Source of the DNA: Desulfurivibrio alkaliphilus AHT 2
GTDB taxonomy: Bacteria; Desulfobacterota; Desulfobulbia; Desulfobulbales; Desulfurivibrionaceae
NCBI RefSeq assembly: GCF_000092205.1
Contig: NC_014216.1
Coordinates: 2,733,742-2,797,741, forward strand
Reading direction: 5' to 3'
Length of the DNA stretch: 64,000 nucleotides
A program made the translations under genes and the position numbers. Numbering within the stretch: the first letter of the stretch is position 1; every line of letters begins with the position of its first letter. Positions 24,419-35,148 of this stretch are shown here, one piece after another. Below the pieces are notes generated by a model. It was not told where the DNA came from. It worked only from the letters and a program-made list of their open reading frames with translations, and did no database searches.

Positions 24419-25567
24419 ATGCGGCGAATATATTTGGATAACAACGCCACCACCCCGCTGCTGCCGGAAGTGGTAGAAGTGATGCAGCAATGCCTGGCGG
24501 AGGATTTTGGTAATCCTTCCAGCGGCCACTCCTTTGGTGAAGCAGCCCGGCGGCGGGTGGAAACGGGCCGGCAACAGGTGGCCGGGCTGTTGCAGTGCGC
24601 TCCCGATCGGGTGGTGTTTACCAGCGGCGGCAGCGAGGCCAACTGCCAGGCGATTTTCAGTGCCGTCATGGCACGGCCCGAGGGGCGGCACCTCATTGCC
24701 TCGGCGGTGGAGCATCCATCGGTGACGGCGCCGCTGGAGTTTTTGCGCCGGCAGGGTTATGAAATTGAACTGCTGCCGGTGGACGGCGCCGGCCGGTTGG
24801 ACCCGGCTTTGCTTAAAAACGCCATCCGCCCCGACACCGTGCTGGTTTCTTTGATGGCCGCCAACAATGAAACCGGGGTTTTGTGGGATGTGGCCGAGGT
24901 GGGGGGCATCTGCCGGGAACGGGAGGTGCTCTTTCACTGCGATGCGGTGCAACTGGCCGGCAAGGAAGAGATCGACGCTGAACAGTGGCCGGTGGATTAT
25001 CTCAGCCTGGCCGCCCACAAAATGCATGGTCCCAAGGGTTGCGGCGCCCTTTACGCCCGCCGCTCGGTCCCGGTGACCCCGCTGGTGATGGGGGCCGGCC
25101 AGGAAGCGGGGCGGCGAGCCGGGACCGAAAATGTGGCCGGGATTGCCGGCTTTGGCCTGGCCTGCGAACTGGCGGCGGCATACCTGGCCGCCGGGGGTCG
25201 TGAGAGCATGGCGGCCATGGGGCGCCGCCTGGAGGAAGGACTGTTGCAGGCCTGTCCCGAGGTCAGGATCAACGGCGAGGGGGCGCCGCGCCTGACCAAC
25301 ACCGCCAATGTAAGTTTCGAGTACTGTTCCTCGGCTCAGATGATCCAGGACCTGGATGAACTGGGTTTTGCCGTTTCGGCCCATGCAGCCTGCCACAGCG
25401 GGGATCTGGACCCATCCCCGGTGCTGGCGGCCATGGCGGTGCCGGAAACTTTCAGGCACGGTACTTTGCGGATCAGCTTGAGCCGGCTCAACACGGCTTC
25501 GGAAATAGAGGCCTTGCTGGCGGTATTGCCGAGGGTTGCGCAAAACTCACGCCAGGGTTTTGTGTAA
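24419..25567 (+). CDS. Cysteine desulfurase (NifS/IscS-like)
   Basis: About 382 residues, a PLP enzyme that takes sulfur from cysteine for cluster or thiolation chemistry. The N-terminus MRRIYLDNNATTP is typical. FTSGGSEANCQAI, MAANNETG, HCDAVQLAGK and LAAHKMHGPKGCGALY (PLP lysine) follow in order. The catalytic cysteine is in SAHAACHSGDLDPSPVL. The ATG at 24419 is chosen because it begins at this conserved N-terminus. An upstream in-frame ATG at 24374 would add 15 residues not seen in the family. No iscU-like gene is adjacent. Confidence 0.93.
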   Translation: MRRIYLDNNATTPLLPEVVEVMQQCLAEDFGNPSSGHSFGEAARRRVETGRQQVAGLLQCAPDRVVFTSGGSEANCQAIFSAVMARPEGRHLIASAVEHPSVTAPLEFLRRQGYEIELLPVDGAGRLDPALLKNAIRPDTVLVSLMAANNETGVLWDVAEVGGICREREVLFHCDAVQLAGKEEIDAEQWPVDYLSLAAHKMHGPKGCGALYARRSVPVTPLVMGAGQEAGRRAGTENVAGIAGFGLACELAAAYLAAGGRESMAAMGRRLEEGLLQACPEVRINGEGAPRLTNTANVSFEYCSSAQMIQDLDELGFAVSAHAACHSGDLDPSPVLAAMAVPETFRHGTLRISLSRLNTASEIEALLAVLPRVAQNSRQGFV

Positions 25568-25591
25568 AAGAAAACGGAGGGAGTTGGGGAA

Positions 25592-27448
25592 ATGTGCGGA
25601 ATAGTCGGTTATGTCGGCTCTCGGCGGGTGGTGCCGGTGCTGCTGGAAGGACTGAAACGCCTCGAGTATCGGGGCTATGACTCGGCGGGCCTGGTCTATC
25701 TGGGCAAAAACGGCCTGGTCAAACACCGGGCTCAGGGCAAGCTGCTCAACCTGGAGGCCAAGCTTGACCAGGTCCGCCAAACTCCCAGCCATATCGGCCT
25801 GGGGCATACCCGCTGGGCCACCCACGGTTCGCCCTCCGAGCTCAACGCCCATCCCCACAGCGATTGCCACGGTGAACTGGTGGTGGTCCATAACGGGATC
25901 ATCGAAAACTTTCGTACCCTGCGGGAAGAGTTGCAGGCCGAAGGGCATGTCTTTCGTTCGGAGACCGACACCGAGGTGCTGGCGCACCTGATTGAAAGCT
26001 TTCTTTGCGGCAGCCGTTGCGACTTGGTGGGTGCTGTGCGGCGGGCCCTGAAGAAGGTCAAGGGGTCTTACGCCATCGGCGTGCTCTGGACCGGCGAGCC
26101 CGACAAGCTGGTGGCGGTCCGCAGCCAGAGCCCGCTGGTGCTGGGGGTGCAGGAAAATGATGAGCGCGGCTGCCTGCTGGCTTCCGATATTCCTGCCCTG
26201 CTGCCCTATACCAACCGGGTGGTGTACCTGGAGGACCAGGATCTGGCGGTAATCCGGGCCGATGGTTTTGAGGTGCGCAAGCTGAGCAACGGCCGTAAGG
26301 TTAAAAGGCCGATCCACACCATCGACTGGAACCCGGCCATGGCCGAAAAATCCGGCTATACCCACTTCATGCTCAAGGAGATCTTTGAGCAGCCCCAGGC
26401 GATTTTAAATACCTTTCGCAGCCGGATCGACCCGGAACATGGCCAGCTCTGCCTGCCGGAGTTGGGCCTGTCCGATCGCGACATCAAAGGGATCGGGCGA
26501 ATCGTGCTGCTGGCCTGCGGTTCTTCCTGGCACGCCGCCCTGGTGGCTAAATACTGGCTGGAGCAGTGGGTCGGCATTCCGGTGGAGGTGGATATCGCCT
26601 CGGAATTCCGCTATCGCCGGCTGTTGCTGGATAAAAACGTGCTGGTGATCCCCATCACCCAGTCGGGAGAAACCGCCGACACCCTGGCCGGCACCCGCCT
26701 GGCTCTGAAGTCCGGCGCCAAGGTGGTGGCGATTTGCAATGTTCTCGGCAGTACCATTACCCGCGAGGTCCATGGCACCCTTTACACCCATGCCGGGCCG
26801 GAAATAGGGGTGGCTTCCACCAAGGCCTTCACCTGCCAACTGGTGGCGCTGTTTCTCCTGACCCTCTATTTGGCACAGGTACGGGGCACCATGGCGTCCC
26901 GGGAGCGGCTGACCATGATCGAATCGCTGGTGGAGCTGCCGGTGGTGCTGGAGCGTGAATTGCCCGGCTGGCAGGAGGAAATGGAGCGGCTGGCGGAGGA
27001 GTTCGTTAAAAGCCGGGATTTTCTCTTTCTGGCCCGGGGTGAGAATTTCCCCATCGCCCTGGAAGGGGCCCTCAAGCTCAAGGAGATCTCCTATATCCAT
27101 GCCGAGGGTTATGCCGCCGGCGAGATGAAGCACGGCCCCATTGCCCTGATTGATCGTGACATGCCGGTGCTGGCCCTGGTGCCGCAAAACGGGGTTTACG
27201 ACAAGGTGGTTGCCAACGTGGAAGAGGTCAAGGCCCGCCATGGGCGGCTGATTCTGCTGGGCAGCCGGGGCGATGCCAATATCGGCCGGATTGCTGATCA
27301 TGTGGTTTACCTGCCGGTGATTCTGCCGGATTTGAATCCGATTCTATACACTGTTCCTTTGCAGCTTTTGGCCTATCAGGTGGCCCGCTTGCGGGGCTGC
27401 GATGTCGACCAGCCCCGGAACCTGGCCAAAAGTGTCACCGTGGAGTAA
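25592..27448 (+). CDS. glmS: Glutamine--fructose-6-phosphate aminotransferase GlmS
   Basis: 618 residues, which makes glucosamine-6-phosphate for cell-wall and lipopolysaccharide synthesis. The N-terminal CGIVGYVGSRR supplies the Cys2 nucleophile. The glutaminase domain shows HTRWATHGSPSELNAHP and VVHNGIIENF, and the two sugar-isomerase domains show CGSSWHAALVAKYWLE, ITQSGETADTLAG and KEISYIHAEGYAAGEMKHGP. The C-terminal DQPRNLAKSVTVE is standard. It follows the desulfurase by 24 bases. I see no glmS ribozyme in that short gap. Confidence 0.97.
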   Translation: MCGIVGYVGSRRVVPVLLEGLKRLEYRGYDSAGLVYLGKNGLVKHRAQGKLLNLEAKLDQVRQTPSHIGLGHTRWATHGSPSELNAHPHSDCHGELVVVHNGIIENFRTLREELQAEGHVFRSETDTEVLAHLIESFLCGSRCDLVGAVRRALKKVKGSYAIGVLWTGEPDKLVAVRSQSPLVLGVQENDERGCLLASDIPALLPYTNRVVYLEDQDLAVIRADGFEVRKLSNGRKVKRPIHTIDWNPAMAEKSGYTHFMLKEIFEQPQAILNTFRSRIDPEHGQLCLPELGLSDRDIKGIGRIVLLACGSSWHAALVAKYWLEQWVGIPVEVDIASEFRYRRLLLDKNVLVIPITQSGETADTLAGTRLALKSGAKVVAICNVLGSTITREVHGTLYTHAGPEIGVASTKAFTCQLVALFLLTLYLAQVRGTMASRERLTMIESLVELPVVLERELPGWQEEMERLAEEFVKSRDFLFLARGENFPIALEGALKLKEISYIHAEGYAAGEMKHGPIALIDRDMPVLALVPQNGVYDKVVANVEEVKARHGRLILLGSRGDANIGRIADHVVYLPVILPDLNPILYTVPLQLLAYQVARLRGCDVDQPRNLAKSVTVE

Positions 27449-27469
27449 TCCCTCCCTGGGAGGACGCCT

Positions 27470-27937
27470 ATGACGCAGCAAGAACAGGTGGGTAAAGATA
27501 TCCACCAGGATCCGATGATTGCCGGCATTCTGAGCCGGCTGCCGGGCAGAGTGGCCGCTTCCTTTTCCGAGGAGCAGTTGCTCAGCTTAAAGGCGGCGTT
27601 GGGGGCCCAGCGGGGCCATCGCCACCCCTTTGATGTGCGCGGGGCCGTCGGCCTGGGGCGATGGCGCTGGTATTATATTTTTCTGTCCGGCCGTGACCAC
27701 CGATTCACCCACCGCCGGGAGGGGCGCTGCAATCGCAAGGCCCTGCTGCTGTTCTGGTTTCTTTTCCTGCTGTTGAGTCTGGCCTTGGGCACCGTATTGC
27801 TGTCGGCCCTTAAACTAGGACTGGGGCTTGACCTGCCGGCTTACGCCAGCGGCCTGCTGGCGGGTTTGCTGGGGGCCTCGTTACCCTGGCCGCTTGACTT
27901 GCCCACCGCCATGTTATGGTTCGGGGCCGGGGCGTGA
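27470..27937 (+). CDS. Hypothetical membrane protein
   Basis: 155 residues that I do not recognise. The N-terminal 60 residues look soluble and helical. A central block with DVRGAVGLGRWRWYYIFLSG and basic residues is followed by two hydrophobic segments (about 85-112 and 120-140). It lies between glmS and the GDP-mannose pyrophosphorylase gene, overlapping the latter by four bases (GTGA), so it belongs to this sugar-nucleotide transcript. A clear GGGAGGA ribosome site precedes the start. Confidence 0.6.
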   Translation: MTQQEQVGKDIHQDPMIAGILSRLPGRVAASFSEEQLLSLKAALGAQRGHRHPFDVRGAVGLGRWRWYYIFLSGRDHRFTHRREGRCNRKALLLFWFLFLLLSLALGTVLLSALKLGLGLDLPAYASGLLAGLLGASLPWPLDLPTAMLWFGAGA

Positions 27938-29076
27938 TTGTCCCGGTGGTGTTGGCCGGCGGCTCCGGCACCCGCCTCTGGCCGCTGTCGCGGGAGCTTT
28001 GTCCCAAGCAGCTTTTGTCTTTGGACGGGCGGGAATCCATGTTCCAGGAGACCCTGCGCCGGCTGGAGCGGCTGGGCGAGGTTGGCCGGCCGGTGGTGGT
28101 CTGCACCGAGCCGCACCGCTTCCTGGTGGCGGAACAGATCCGGGCCTTAGGGCAGGCGGCTGATATCGTGCTGGAGCCGGCGGATCGGGATACCGCCCCC
28201 GCCGTCGCCATCGCCGCTCTGCTGGCCGGCGGTCAGGATGATGACCCGCTGCTGCTGGTACTCCCCTCCGATCATCAAATTTCCCAACTCGATGCCTTTC
28301 TTGCCGCCGTCAAGACCGGGATGGTGCCTGCCGCCGCCGGCAACCTGGTTACTTTCGGGATTTGCCCGGAGCAGCCCGAGACCGGTTACGGCTATATTCA
28401 GCCGGGGCAGCCAGGGGACAGCCCCGCCCCCGCCCAGTCCGCCGATGCCGGGGCCGAAGGCGAGTATTTTACCGTGCGGCGCTTTGTAGAAAAACCCGAT
28501 GCCGCCACCGCCCGGCAATATCTTGCCCAGGGCTATCTCTGGAACAGCGGCATCTTTCTTTTTCGGGCTTCGGTGCTGCTGGCCGAGGTGGCCGCCCATG
28601 CCCCGGAGATCAGCGCCCGGATGCTGGAGGCCTACCGGGGGCGGCAGCGGGAGCGGGATTTTATTCGCCTGCCGGAGGAACCCTTTACCGCCGCCCCGAC
28701 CCTTTCCCTTGATCGCGCGGTGATGGAGCACACCGGCAAAGCGGTGGTGGTGCCCATGGCCTGCGGCTGGCGGGATATCGGCTCCTGGAGTGCCTTGTGG
28801 GACGGCGGTGCGGCCGATGCCCAGGGTAATGTGCTGCTGGGGCGGGTGGTAAGCCGGGACAGCCGCAACTGCTACGCCCGCTCCACCGGCCGCCTGCTGG
28901 CTCTGCTGGGGGTTGATGACCTGGTGGTGGTGGAAACCGCCGACGCCGTGCTGGTGGCCCGCCGGGAGCAGGCGCAGGAGGTCCGGGAACTGGTCCGGGA
29001 ACTTAAAAAGCGGGGCCTGGAGGAAGCTTTCCGGAGCGTGGCAGCAGCAGAAAAAGCTCCACCGGATGCCGGGTGA
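27934..29076 (+). CDS. manC: Mannose-1-phosphate guanylyltransferase (short form, no PMI domain)
   Basis: About 380 residues. It makes GDP-mannose from GTP and mannose-1-phosphate. The nucleotidyltransferase signature VLAGGSGTRLWPLSRELCPKQ opens the protein, and RDTAPAVAIAALLA, PSDHQI and FVEKPDAATARQYL with WNSGIFLFRASVLL follow. The C-terminal phosphomannose-isomerase cupin of bifunctional enzymes is absent. A GTG start at 27934 overlaps the upstream stop and begins just before the conserved core; an ATG at 27916 is possible. Its last 74 bases overlap the 3' end of mltA on the other strand. Confidence 0.9.
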   Translation: MIVPVVLAGGSGTRLWPLSRELCPKQLLSLDGRESMFQETLRRLERLGEVGRPVVVCTEPHRFLVAEQIRALGQAADIVLEPADRDTAPAVAIAALLAGGQDDDPLLLVLPSDHQISQLDAFLAAVKTGMVPAAAGNLVTFGICPEQPETGYGYIQPGQPGDSPAPAQSADAGAEGEYFTVRRFVEKPDAATARQYLAQGYLWNSGIFLFRASVLLAEVAAHAPEISARMLEAYRGRQRERDFIRLPEEPFTAAPTLSLDRAVMEHTGKAVVVPMACGWRDIGSWSALWDGGAADAQGNVLLGRVVSRDSRNCYARSTGRLLALLGVDDLVVVETADAVLVARREQAQEVRELVRELKKRGLEEAFRSVAAAEKAPPDAG

Positions 29077-30187
29077 CCCCGGCGGCGATGGCGGCGTAGC
29101 GGTCGTCGCCCCAGAACAGATCGGCCCGCCCCCGCCCCCGGATGGCCGAGCCGCTGTCCTGGTTGAAGACCAACCGGCCAAAATCACGCCAGCCGACGAT
29201 CTCTTCTTCATCATTCAGTTCCGGCCGCTGGCCGGCCAGGTAGGCCGGAACCCCGGGGGGGTAATAGCTCTGGTCCAGGGCCAGGGAACGGCCGGGGGTG
29301 ATGGGCAGGCCGAAGGAGCCCAGCGGGCCGGGCTGCTCATCGTTGCCCCAGCGGAAAAAGATGTAAGATTCATTGTGGTGCAGCACCCGGCGGAGCTGCT
29401 CGGGGTGCTGCCGCAGGTAGCTTTTTATCCCCGGCAGATCGGCCTCTTTCCGGGTCAGCCGTCCTTCCTCCACCAGCAGGCGGCCGATGCTGCGGTATTC
29501 CCGGCCGCTACGGGCGGCGTATTGCACCGGCCGCACCGTGCCGTCGGGCAGCCGGACGCGGCCGGAGCCCTGCACATGGATGATGAAGGCGGCCAGCGGG
29601 TCATCCAGGTAAACCAGCTCATGGCCGGCCAGCAGGTTTTGGTTTTCAATTTCCGCCCTGGTCCAGTAAGGTACGAATTCTTCCCCCTGCCAGCGCCCTT
29701 CCCGGCCCTCATGGCGTGCCAGGTCCGGGGGCGGGGAGTAGAGGGGGTAGCGAAAACGCTGGTCGGGCACCAGGCTGCCGGCCAGCTCCGGCTCGTAATA
29801 ACCGGTGAGAAAGGCCTTGCCCGACCATTGTTCGCCGGCGGTGCGGCAGAAGGTGAAGTTGTCCTGCACAAAGGCAATCAGCTCCGCCGGCCCGGCGGCC
29901 CGGCGGGAGGCGGCCAGCAACTCCGCCTGGGCCTTTTGCAGCTGGGCCAGGGTGTACTCTTGGCTGCAGAAGCGGTAAGTGGCGGCGCCGTCCCGCCGGG
30001 CCATGATCTCAAGGCTGATCTCGGCGGCGGTTGCCAGCCCGGCCAGTTGCAGATCATCTTCTACCGGCAGGGTGGGGCGGTCGGCGGCCGGGGCCCATCT
30101 GGCCCCGAGCAGCAGGAGCAAAACGATGGCCGCTGGCAGCAGGAGCTTTACAATAATGGTGGGGCGACGAAGAAGCATGGTGGCCAT
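29003..30187 (-). CDS. mltA: Membrane-bound lytic murein transglycosylase A
   Basis: 394 residues with an N-terminal signal (hydrophobic residues 12-30). MltA cleaves the MurNAc-GlcNAc bond in the periplasm. Family blocks are FLTGYYEPELAGSL, IEFAYLDDPLAAFIIHVQGSGRVRL-like sequence near 180-200, and the C-terminal NQDSGSAIRGRGRADLFWG containing the catalytic Asp, followed by HPVELFLLLP. No lipobox is evident. The gene converges with manC and overlaps it tail to tail by 74 bases. Confidence 0.94.
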   Translation of the reverse strand: MATMLLRRPTIIVKLLLPAAIVLLLLLGARWAPAADRPTLPVEDDLQLAGLATAAEISLEIMARRDGAATYRFCSQEYTLAQLQKAQAELLAASRRAAGPAELIAFVQDNFTFCRTAGEQWSGKAFLTGYYEPELAGSLVPDQRFRYPLYSPPPDLARHEGREGRWQGEEFVPYWTRAEIENQNLLAGHELVYLDDPLAAFIIHVQGSGRVRLPDGTVRPVQYAARSGREYRSIGRLLVEEGRLTRKEADLPGIKSYLRQHPEQLRRVLHHNESYIFFRWGNDEQPGPLGSFGLPITPGRSLALDQSYYPPGVPAYLAGQRPELNDEEEIVGWRDFGRLVFNQDSGSAIRGRGRADLFWGDDRYAAIAAGVTRHPVELFLLLPRSGKLPPGPAF

Positions 30188-30272
30188 GGTGGTTATGCTT
30201 GACAGTCTTAAGCAGGCTTTCTATATTGCCAGCTTCCGCCGGAGCACCGGAACAGGGGTTATGGCGGTAAAA

Positions 30273-30359
30273 GCCGGAGTGGTGAAACTGGTAGACGCAC
30301 GGGACTCAAAATCCCGCGACCGCAAGGTCATGTCGGTTCGATTCCGACCTCCGGCACCA
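30273..30359 (+). tRNA. tRNA-Leu (CAA)
   Basis: An 87-nt class II tRNA. The acceptor stem GCCGGAG pairs with CTCCGGC, followed by discriminator A and an encoded CCA. The anticodon stem CGGGA/TCCCG encloses loop CTCAAAA, giving anticodon CAA. A long variable arm (CGACCGCAAGGTCATG region) and the T loop GGTTCGATTCC are present. Confidence 0.97.
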
Positions 30360-30368
30360 GTTATTGCA

Positions 30369-30404
30369 AGGGGTTTTCAGGTTGCGGCCTGAAAACCCCT
30401 TTTT
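30369..30404 (+). terminator. Intrinsic terminator after tRNA-Leu
   Basis: A perfect 13-bp stem, AGGGGTTTTCAGG with CCTGAAAACCCCT, closes a six-base loop and is followed by a T-run. It begins ten bases after the tRNA and separates it from the convergent stomatin-like gene. Confidence 0.93.
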
Positions 30405-30428
30405 GCTTGGCTCCTTACCCGATTCCCC

Positions 30429-31313
30429 TTACGGCTTGTCGGCGCCGGTGGGGCTGGGGATCGCCTCTTCCAGGGCTTCGGGGCTGACATCCGGCACTTC
30501 GGGAACTTCTTCGTCAGAGCTTTCGTCCAGGCTCGGCGCTGGCGGCCGGACCATGGCCTTGCCGGTGATGGCCTGCATAATCGGGCCGATGATGTCGGTG
30601 GGGACCGGGAAGACGATGGTGGAAGTCTTGTCGCCGGCGATGTGGCTCAAGGTCTGCAGGTAGCGCAACTGCATGGCCTCGGGCTGGGTGGCCAGCACCT
30701 GGGCCGCTTCCCGCAGCTTGCGCGAGGCCTGCTTTTCGCCCTCGGCGTGGATTACCTTGGCCCGCCGTTCACGTTCGGCCTCGGCCTGGCGGGCGATGGC
30801 CCGGATCATCGTTTCATTGATATCCACATGCTTGATCTCGACACTGGAGACTTTGATTCCCCAGGAGTCGGTCTGCACGTCCAGGGCCTGCTGAATGTCC
30901 ATGTTGAGCCGGTCCCGCTCGGAGAGCATTTCGTCCAGTTCGTGCTTGCCCAGCACCGCCCGCAGGGTGGTTTGGGCCAGCTGGCTGGTGGCCACCATGT
31001 AGTTTTCCACCTGGATGATGGCCTTGGCCGGGTCCATGACCCGGAAGTAAACCACCGCGTTGACCTTGACCGAGACGTTGTCTCGCGAGATCACGTCCTG
31101 GCTGGGCACGTCCATGGTCAGGGTCCGCAGGTCCACCCGCACCATCTGTTGCAGGCCGGGGACAACGATGATCAGGCCCGGTCCCTTAACGCTCCAGAAA
31201 CGGCCAAGCTGGAAAATTACCCCGCGCTCGTACTCCCGCAGGATCCGGAAGGTATAGCCCGCCAGCAGGACCAGACCCACGATCACCATCATAAAAAAAT
31301 AAGCGTCAAACAT
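30429..31313 (-). CDS. SPFH/stomatin-like membrane protein (slipin)
   Basis: 294 residues. One N-terminal membrane helix (about 5-22) precedes an SPFH/band-7 domain with [40 protein letters not shown] and [20 protein letters not shown] coiled region rich in Ala, Glu and Arg follows (about 190-230), then a Ser/Pro/Glu-rich tail. It is the usual partner of NfeD, whose gene lies 42 bases upstream. Together they are thought to form membrane microdomains or guide a membrane protease. Confidence 0.93.
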   Translation of the reverse strand: MFDAYFFMMVIVGLVLLAGYTFRILREYERGVIFQLGRFWSVKGPGLIIVVPGLQQMVRVDLRTLTMDVPSQDVISRDNVSVKVNAVVYFRVMDPAKAIIQVENYMVATSQLAQTTLRAVLGKHELDEMLSERDRLNMDIQQALDVQTDSWGIKVSSVEIKHVDINETMIRAIARQAEAERERRAKVIHAEGEKQASRKLREAAQVLATQPEAMQLRYLQTLSHIAGDKTSTIVFPVPTDIIGPIMQAITGKAMVRPPAPSLDESSDEEVPEVPDVSPEALEEAIPSPTGADKP

Positions 31314-31355
31314 GATATCCTCCGTCTTTTTTGTATCCTGCCTTGCTATTCCACG

Positions 31356-32858
31356 CTATTGAACGTCCAACTCCAGGCCGCGCACGCCGGTGACCTTCAC
31401 CTTCCGGCCCTTGTTTACCGGCCCTTTGGCCTGGGCCAGCCAGTTTTCACTGTGCACTCTGATCCAGCCGCGGTTTTGGTCGTCGAAGTCGGCCAGGGCT
31501 TCCCCTTCGGCTCCCACCATTTCCTCGTTGCCGGCCACCACCGGCCGCTTCCGGGCCTTAAGGGCCATTCCCACCACCACTACCAGAAAGAGCACGGTGG
31601 CCACCGTTACCCCGATGATCAGGGGCCAGGGCAGGGTAAATCCGGGCGCAGTTGTATCCATCAGCATCACCGATCCGATTATGAAAGCCACCAGCCCGCC
31701 CATGCCCATGATCCCGAACGATGGCATCATCATCTCGGCGGTCATAAAGGCCACCCCCAGCAGGATCAGCCCCATGCCGGCGTAGCTGATGGGCAGCAGT
31801 TGGAAGGCGTAAAGCGCCAACAGCAGGCTGATGGCTCCGATTACCCCCGGGATCATGAAGCCGGGGTTGTAGAATTCCAACAGTATACCGTAAACTCCCA
31901 GCAGCATCAAAATATATGCTACGCTGGGGTTGGTGATGACGGCCAGGAAACGGTTGCGCCAGTCGGGCTCGATGAAAATCAGTTCCGCCTCGGCGCTGGT
32001 CAGCACCACCGTGGCCTGGGGCACGGCCAGTTCCCGGCCGTCGATCTGGCGCAGCAGATCGCGGATGTCTTCCGCCACCAGGTCCACCACATTGATCTCC
32101 GCCGCCTCCGAGGCCGACAGGCTGACCGCTTCCCTTACCGCCTTTTCCGCCCATTCCACGTTGCGTTCCCGCAACTGGGCCAGGCCGCGAATGTAGGCGG
32201 TGGCGTCTTCGATCTGCTTGCGGGCGAGGGCATCGGCCGTCGGCGGTTCCTTATCCTCTTTTTGCTCCTGGTCGTCGCTGTCTTTATCATCGTCGGCGGG
32301 CGTTCCCGGCGCCCCGCCGGGGCCGCCGATGGCCACCGGGGTGGCGGCCCCCAGGTTGGTGCCCGGCGCCATGGCGGCCACATGGCTGGCATAGAGAATA
32401 TAGGTGCCGGCACTGGCGGCCCGGGCCCCGGAGGGATGGACAAAGGTGGCCACCGGCACCGGCGAGGCCAGGATGTCCTTAATGATCTCCCGCATGGCGG
32501 TATCCAGCCCGCCGGGGGTATCCATTTGCAGCACCACCAGTTGGGCGCCCATGGCGGCGGCCTGGTTCAGCCCCCGTTTAAGGTAATCGGCGGTGGCCGG
32601 CCCGATTGCGTCGGCTACGGTCAGCACCACCACCGGCGCCACCTTGGCCTTCACCTCATCGGGCATCTTTTCCCCCAGGGTAATCTCCCCGGGCGCCGTT
32701 GCCCCATTGCCATTGTTGCCGTTACTGCCGACCGCATTGTCTCCACCGCCGGCCATTCCCGGCGCCAGGGCGGCGGCCCACAGGGGGGCGGTCAGCAACA
32801 GCAGCAAAAACAGCCGCCTGATAAGGGTAACGGGGGCGTGCAGGAATAATTTATTCAT
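31356..32858 (-). CDS. NfeD-type membrane serine protease (ClpP class)
   Basis: 500 residues: signal or first helix (12-30), a ClpP/SppA-like protease domain (about 75-300), four to five membrane helices (about 315-440) and a C-terminal OB domain (about 440-500). The nucleophile region is PSGARAASAGTYILYASH, and a candidate catalytic Lys lies in LARKQIEDATAYIRGLA. An acidic insert (DDDKDSDDQEQKEDKEPP) precedes the Lys region. It pairs with the stomatin gene. Confidence 0.92.
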   Translation of the reverse strand: MNKLFLHAPVTLIRRLFLLLLLTAPLWAAALAPGMAGGGDNAVGSNGNNGNGATAPGEITLGEKMPDEVKAKVAPVVVLTVADAIGPATADYLKRGLNQAAAMGAQLVVLQMDTPGGLDTAMREIIKDILASPVPVATFVHPSGARAASAGTYILYASHVAAMAPGTNLGAATPVAIGGPGGAPGTPADDDKDSDDQEQKEDKEPPTADALARKQIEDATAYIRGLAQLRERNVEWAEKAVREAVSLSASEAAEINVVDLVAEDIRDLLRQIDGRELAVPQATVVLTSAEAELIFIEPDWRNRFLAVITNPSVAYILMLLGVYGILLEFYNPGFMIPGVIGAISLLLALYAFQLLPISYAGMGLILLGVAFMTAEMMMPSFGIMGMGGLVAFIIGSVMLMDTTAPGFTLPWPLIIGVTVATVLFLVVVVGMALKARKRPVVAGNEEMVGAEGEALADFDDQNRGWIRVHSENWLAQAKGPVNKGRKVKVTGVRGLELDVQ

Positions 32859-32900
32859 CTTCTGGTCAGTCCTCTAATAATATGCGCAGTTGCCGCAAAA

Positions 32901-34259
<1,359 letters not shown>

Positions 34260-34542
34260 TCAGAATTTAAAATAAGGTGGTAAAAAAGCTTGGCCGGGCG
34301 GAATCGTTGCGAACTCACTGCCGGCTGCCTCGGTCAGGTTTATACTTTCACAAGTTGGCGGGAGAATGTCAACATTGAAGAGGAATAAGGGTATGCTCGG
34401 CAAGGGTTGTTTTTTCTTGCGGTGGTCTGTTGGCTGTGCAAAATGGAGGTGAGCCAGGGCGCCTGCTTTTTTGCCGCCGGATCACGGCCCTGTTGTAACG
34501 CTGCATGGGGGAGCCGCCGTCGGGCAGGTATTGCAAGATAAA

Positions 34543-34572
34543 TTGACAAATAATTGCAGTCCGAAGTATAAT
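34543..34572 (+). promoter_or_regulatory. Sigma-70-type promoter of the MSHA pilus locus
   Basis: Perfect hexamers TTGACA (34543-34548) and TATAAT (34567-34572) with an 18-base spacer. Transcription would begin near 34579 and give a leader of about 87 nt before the first pilin gene. The rest of the 418-base gap between metY and this operon shows no gene. Confidence 0.8.
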
Positions 34573-34665
34573 CATAATTATTGTGGCAAAGGCAACCAGT
34601 GCGATGGTGGCTGGCTGCCGCAGAACGGCTTTCGACTACTACCTGCCGAGGATGGCGGACAACTT

Positions 34666-35148
34666 ATGGCAGCAGCAAATCGGCTAAACAGTAAGGCCGG
34701 CTTTACCTTGGTGGAAGTCATCGCGGTGCTGGTGATTATTGCCATCCTGGTGGCGGTGGCGGTCAGCCGGGTGGGGGATAACCGCAGCCGGGTGGTGGCG
34801 GCGGCGGACAAGCTCAAGGTACATCTGCGCCACGCCCAGCTTCTGGCCATGCACTCCGAGACCTCCTGGGGGGTGAGTAGTGACGGTTCCAGCTACTGGC
34901 TTTTTACCGATGGCGACACCGGCAACCAACGAATTTTTCTGGGAGAAGAGGCCGTTACCGTGAACCTGCCCGACGGGGTGAGTTTGGACGGTGGTTTTAC
35001 CGTCTCTTTCGATAGCTGGGGCAGGCCGTACGACGTAGCTGACCCGTCCGGCGCCAGTCCAGTGGATACAAACCAGACATTATCCGTTAACTCTCCCGGG
35101 CACTCCATAGCCATCACCATAACTCGTGAAACGGGGTTTATTCCATGA
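34666..35148 (+). CDS. Minor prepilin, GspH/MshC-like
   Basis: 160 residues. A short basic leader ends at KAGFTLVEV, the prepilin peptidase site with Gly at -1 and Glu at +5, followed by the hydrophobic stem VIAVLVIIAILVAVAVSRV. The C-terminal part has the GspH-like pattern of MshC proteins (LKVHLRHAQLLAMHSE, then a FDSWGRPYD strand and a TGFIP end). The ATG at 34666 gives a normal leader; the open frame extends upstream to 34471. It is the first gene of the pilus operon and has a paralogue at 50161. Confidence 0.88.
   Translation: MAAANRLNSKAGFTLVEVIAVLVIIAILVAVAVSRVGDNRSRVVAAADKLKVHLRHAQLLAMHSETSWGVSSDGSSYWLFTDGDTGNQRIFLGEEAVTVNLPDGVSLDGGFTVSFDSWGRPYDVADPSGASPVDTNQTLSVNSPGHSIAITITRETGFIP

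Noticed and set aside
25568-25591. glmS ribozyme upstream of glmS
   Set aside because: The gap is only 24 bases, far shorter than the ribozyme, and glmS is probably co-transcribed with the desulfurase gene.
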